Under the pieces are notes generated by a model. The model searched no databases and was not told where the DNA came from. It was given only the letters and a program-made list of their open reading frames with translations. Below, piece by piece: positions 51,981 to 53,583 of a stretch of DNA of 53,583 nucleotides; position 1 is the stretch's first letter; each line of letters opens with the position of its first letter. The stretch comes from Rhodovarius crocodyli (GTDB lineage: Bacteria > Pseudomonadota > Alphaproteobacteria > Acetobacterales > Acetobacteraceae): NCBI GenBank assembly GCA_945901085.1, contig CAMDJV010000025.1:1-53583 (forward strand), written 5' to 3'. Position numbers and translations under genes: made by a program.

Positions 51981-53190
51981 TCAATCCGGTTCGCGGATGC
52001 TGCCTATCAGATCTTGAGCGTTGGACACTCCAGTCGAGATAGCCCTGGCCAAGCCGCTCGAGCTCTCTGAAGCCGCGCCGCTGCCAAGGCCTGGTTGTGC
52101 CATGTCGAGCATGGCGGCGAGGTGTCCCTCCACCGTGATGTCAGGCACCCCGCGCCTTCCAGCCGGATGAATGATGACGCGCTCGATTAGGGCCCGGGCT
52201 GCTTCCAGCGCAGCTGGATCGTCGGCGGCGGCAAGTGCCGCTCGCAATCCTTGGAGCTTCGCTCGGTATACGGCACCGATATCGGGCCTAATCCGGATTA
52301 TCGCCGGCCTGGCATTGCTGATGGCAGCATGCAGCCGTTGCGTTTCTGCTTCCGCGGCTTCGAGCTTGGCCTGCAGCCGCGGGCCTCTCAGCCCATCAGC
52401 GATGGCCTCAAGCAGATTGGCAAGCCTCCGCTCGGCGACATCCAGATCACGCTGCAGCTTTGGAGCTGCCGCCTGCAGTTGCGTCGTCAAGCGGTTCCAT
52501 TCCGCAGCGAACTCTTCTGCAAATGCCTGCACGACCTCGGGGTCCATCATTTTTTCAGCAAGTGTCTCCAGCACTCGTTCCTCAAGAACATCGCGGCAGA
52601 TCGCTGCGCGGTTGTCACACATGCCACGCTGGACGTTGTTGCAGGTGTAGGTCTTTCTGGTATTGGCCGCGAAGGGAGCTCCACACTTTCCGCAAATCAG
52701 CCTGCCAGACAGCAGGTAGCGGCCGCGGCGCTTCTCCCAAAATTTCTGCTGCCCCGTACCAGCGTTGGGCGGCGCGGCATCAGCGTCCAGCCTTGCCTGA
52801 ACTACCGCCCAGACCGCGTCATCAATGATTCGGTATTCGGGAACCGTCCCGACCACACGTTCACCTACCGGGTTGAGCCTTCGTCGTGATTGGCCCGAGG
52901 TCGGGTCCACGATGCGGTGGCGCCGGTTCCACACGATCTCTCCGAGGTAGGCGCGATTGCGCAGGATGCCGTCAGCATGGCTGGGCCGGCCACGGATGGT
53001 CATCGCGTTCCAACCAACCGCCTTCGGTGCCGCGATGCGGTCAGCATTAAGCCGACGCGCAATCATTCCCGCCGTCACGCCCTGGCCATATTCGGCGAAA
53101 ATTCGCTGCACAACCGCCGCCTGTTCGGGAACTATTTCGCGAAGTCCGCGATCAATCTCACCGTCGGATTTCAACACGTGCGTGACACGC
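51981..53190 (-). pseudogene. Large serine recombinase lacking its N-terminal catalytic domain
   Basis: From about 53190 down, the minus strand encodes YRRVTHVLKSDGEIDRGLREI, then PEQAAVVQRIFAEYGQGVTAGMIARRLNADRIAAP (Recombinase domain), a zinc ribbon (LICGKCGAPFAANTRKTYTCNN...MCDN) and a coiled coil (ERRLANLLEAIADGLRGPRLQAKLEAAEAETQRL). About 400 residues of C-terminal sequence are intact. The resolvase-type catalytic domain with its Ser nucleophile should precede but is replaced by IS66 transposase sequence on the other strand. The frame continues past the break only as antisense of IS66. Inactive as a recombinase. Confidence 0.8.
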
Positions 53191-53583
53191 CGGTATTCGC
53201 CGACGAGACGACAATGCCGGTGCTGGACCCTGGGCGTGGCCGGACCAAAAAGGGCTATGCCTGGGCCATCGCGCGCGACGACCGGCCCTGGGGCGGGGCG
53301 GACCCGCCGGCGGTGGTGTTCCACTACGCGCCAGGCCGCGGCGCCGAGCAGGCGGAGGCGCTGCTGGCGGGCTATAGCGGGGTGCTGCAATGCGACGGCT
53401 ATGCTGCCTACAAAACGCTGGCCGCGGCGGGCGACATGTCGCTGGCATTCTGCTGGAGCCATGTGCGGCGCGAGTTCATCGATCTGGCGAAATCCAAAAC
53501 GGCGCCGATCGCGCAGGAGACGTTGCAGCGTATCGCGGCACTCTATGCCGTAGAGACGGAGGTTCGCGGCCAGGCGCCCGATA
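53190..53583 (+). mobile_element. IS66 family transposase (tnpC), 5' truncated, runs off the window
   Basis: In the frame starting at 53193: VFADETTMPVLDPGRGRTKKG, AWAIARDDRPWGGADPPAVV, FHYAPGRGAEQAEALLAGY, VLQCDGYAAYKTLA, LAFCWSHVRREFIDLAKSKTAP and RIAALYAVETEVRGQAPD. These are the DDE-domain motifs of IS66 transposases (DETT for the first Asp, CDGYAAY for the second). The N-terminal ~250 residues, TnpA/TnpB and left inverted repeat are absent; sequence to the left is the broken recombinase gene. The right end lies beyond the window. Confidence 0.85.

Noticed and set aside
53190-53462. N-terminal extension of the recombinase frame past the IS66 junction
   Set aside because: This stretch is antisense to clear IS66 transposase coding sequence.

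Overview
The window is high-GC bacterial chromosome with very dense coding. It looks like an alphaproteobacterium of the Rhodospirillales, most likely Acetobacteraceae (Roseomonas-like). Reasons: four complete and one decayed Bug-type (tripartite tricarboxylate receptor) periplasmic binding protein genes, a PmtA-type phospholipid methyltransferase, and the linkages hisF-hisE-HIT, lysA-DUF4175 and MoxR-DUF58-DUF4159. The taxonomic call is inference from gene content; no rRNA or tRNA gene was seen.

Layout. 1-1486: 3' part of a thioredoxin-TPR co-chaperone gene and a LON substrate-binding-domain protein. 1515-4590 (minus): a coupled set of Bug receptor, amidohydrolase and DUF1028 protein that looks catabolic. 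4672-9564: CNNM/CBS membrane protein, DUF1269 protein, a flippase-like membrane protein, a small lipoprotein and a radical SAM enzyme. 9581-13676 (minus): agmatinase-like enzyme with a Bug receptor, [2Fe-2S] ferredoxin coupled to a tyrosine-phosphatase-like protein, a Bug receptor, and the decayed tail of another. 13727-18160 (minus): a tightly overlapped run of DUF1285, Nudix, DUF6111, CCA-adding enzyme and ABC exporter genes. 18219-24817 (plus): MoxR ATPase, DUF58, DUF4159 and vWA/GATase-like membrane proteins. 24827-32311: ankyrin protein, then an unusual pyrimidine/arginine locus where carA carries an N-terminal helix-turn-helix domain and carA and carB are separated by an SDR enzyme, a LysE-family exporter and two tiny membrane proteins. 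32436-41352: greA, threonine dehydratase, acyltransferase, TMEM43-like protein, pmtA, EamA transporter, typA and a GNAT protein. 41443-47289: lysA, DUF4175, a lytic transglycosylase-like protein and a Bug receptor. 47515-51848: family-5 solute-binding protein, HIT protein, hisE, hisF and a YgjP-like metallopeptidase. 51981-53583: a junction of two broken mobile-element genes, a serine recombinase without its catalytic domain and an IS66 transposase without its N-terminus.

Many neighbours overlap by four bases (ATGA, GTGA, TTGA, perhaps CTGA), so translational coupling is the rule and several starts are non-ATG. The most unusual feature is the carA locus: a leader with competing hairpins, an HTH domain read in frame into CarA, and a 27-bp tandem-repeat linker. 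The second is a family of quasi-palindromic intergenic repeats (near 5996, 25490, 40280-40515 and 51846), three copies of which begin exactly at a gene's stop codon.
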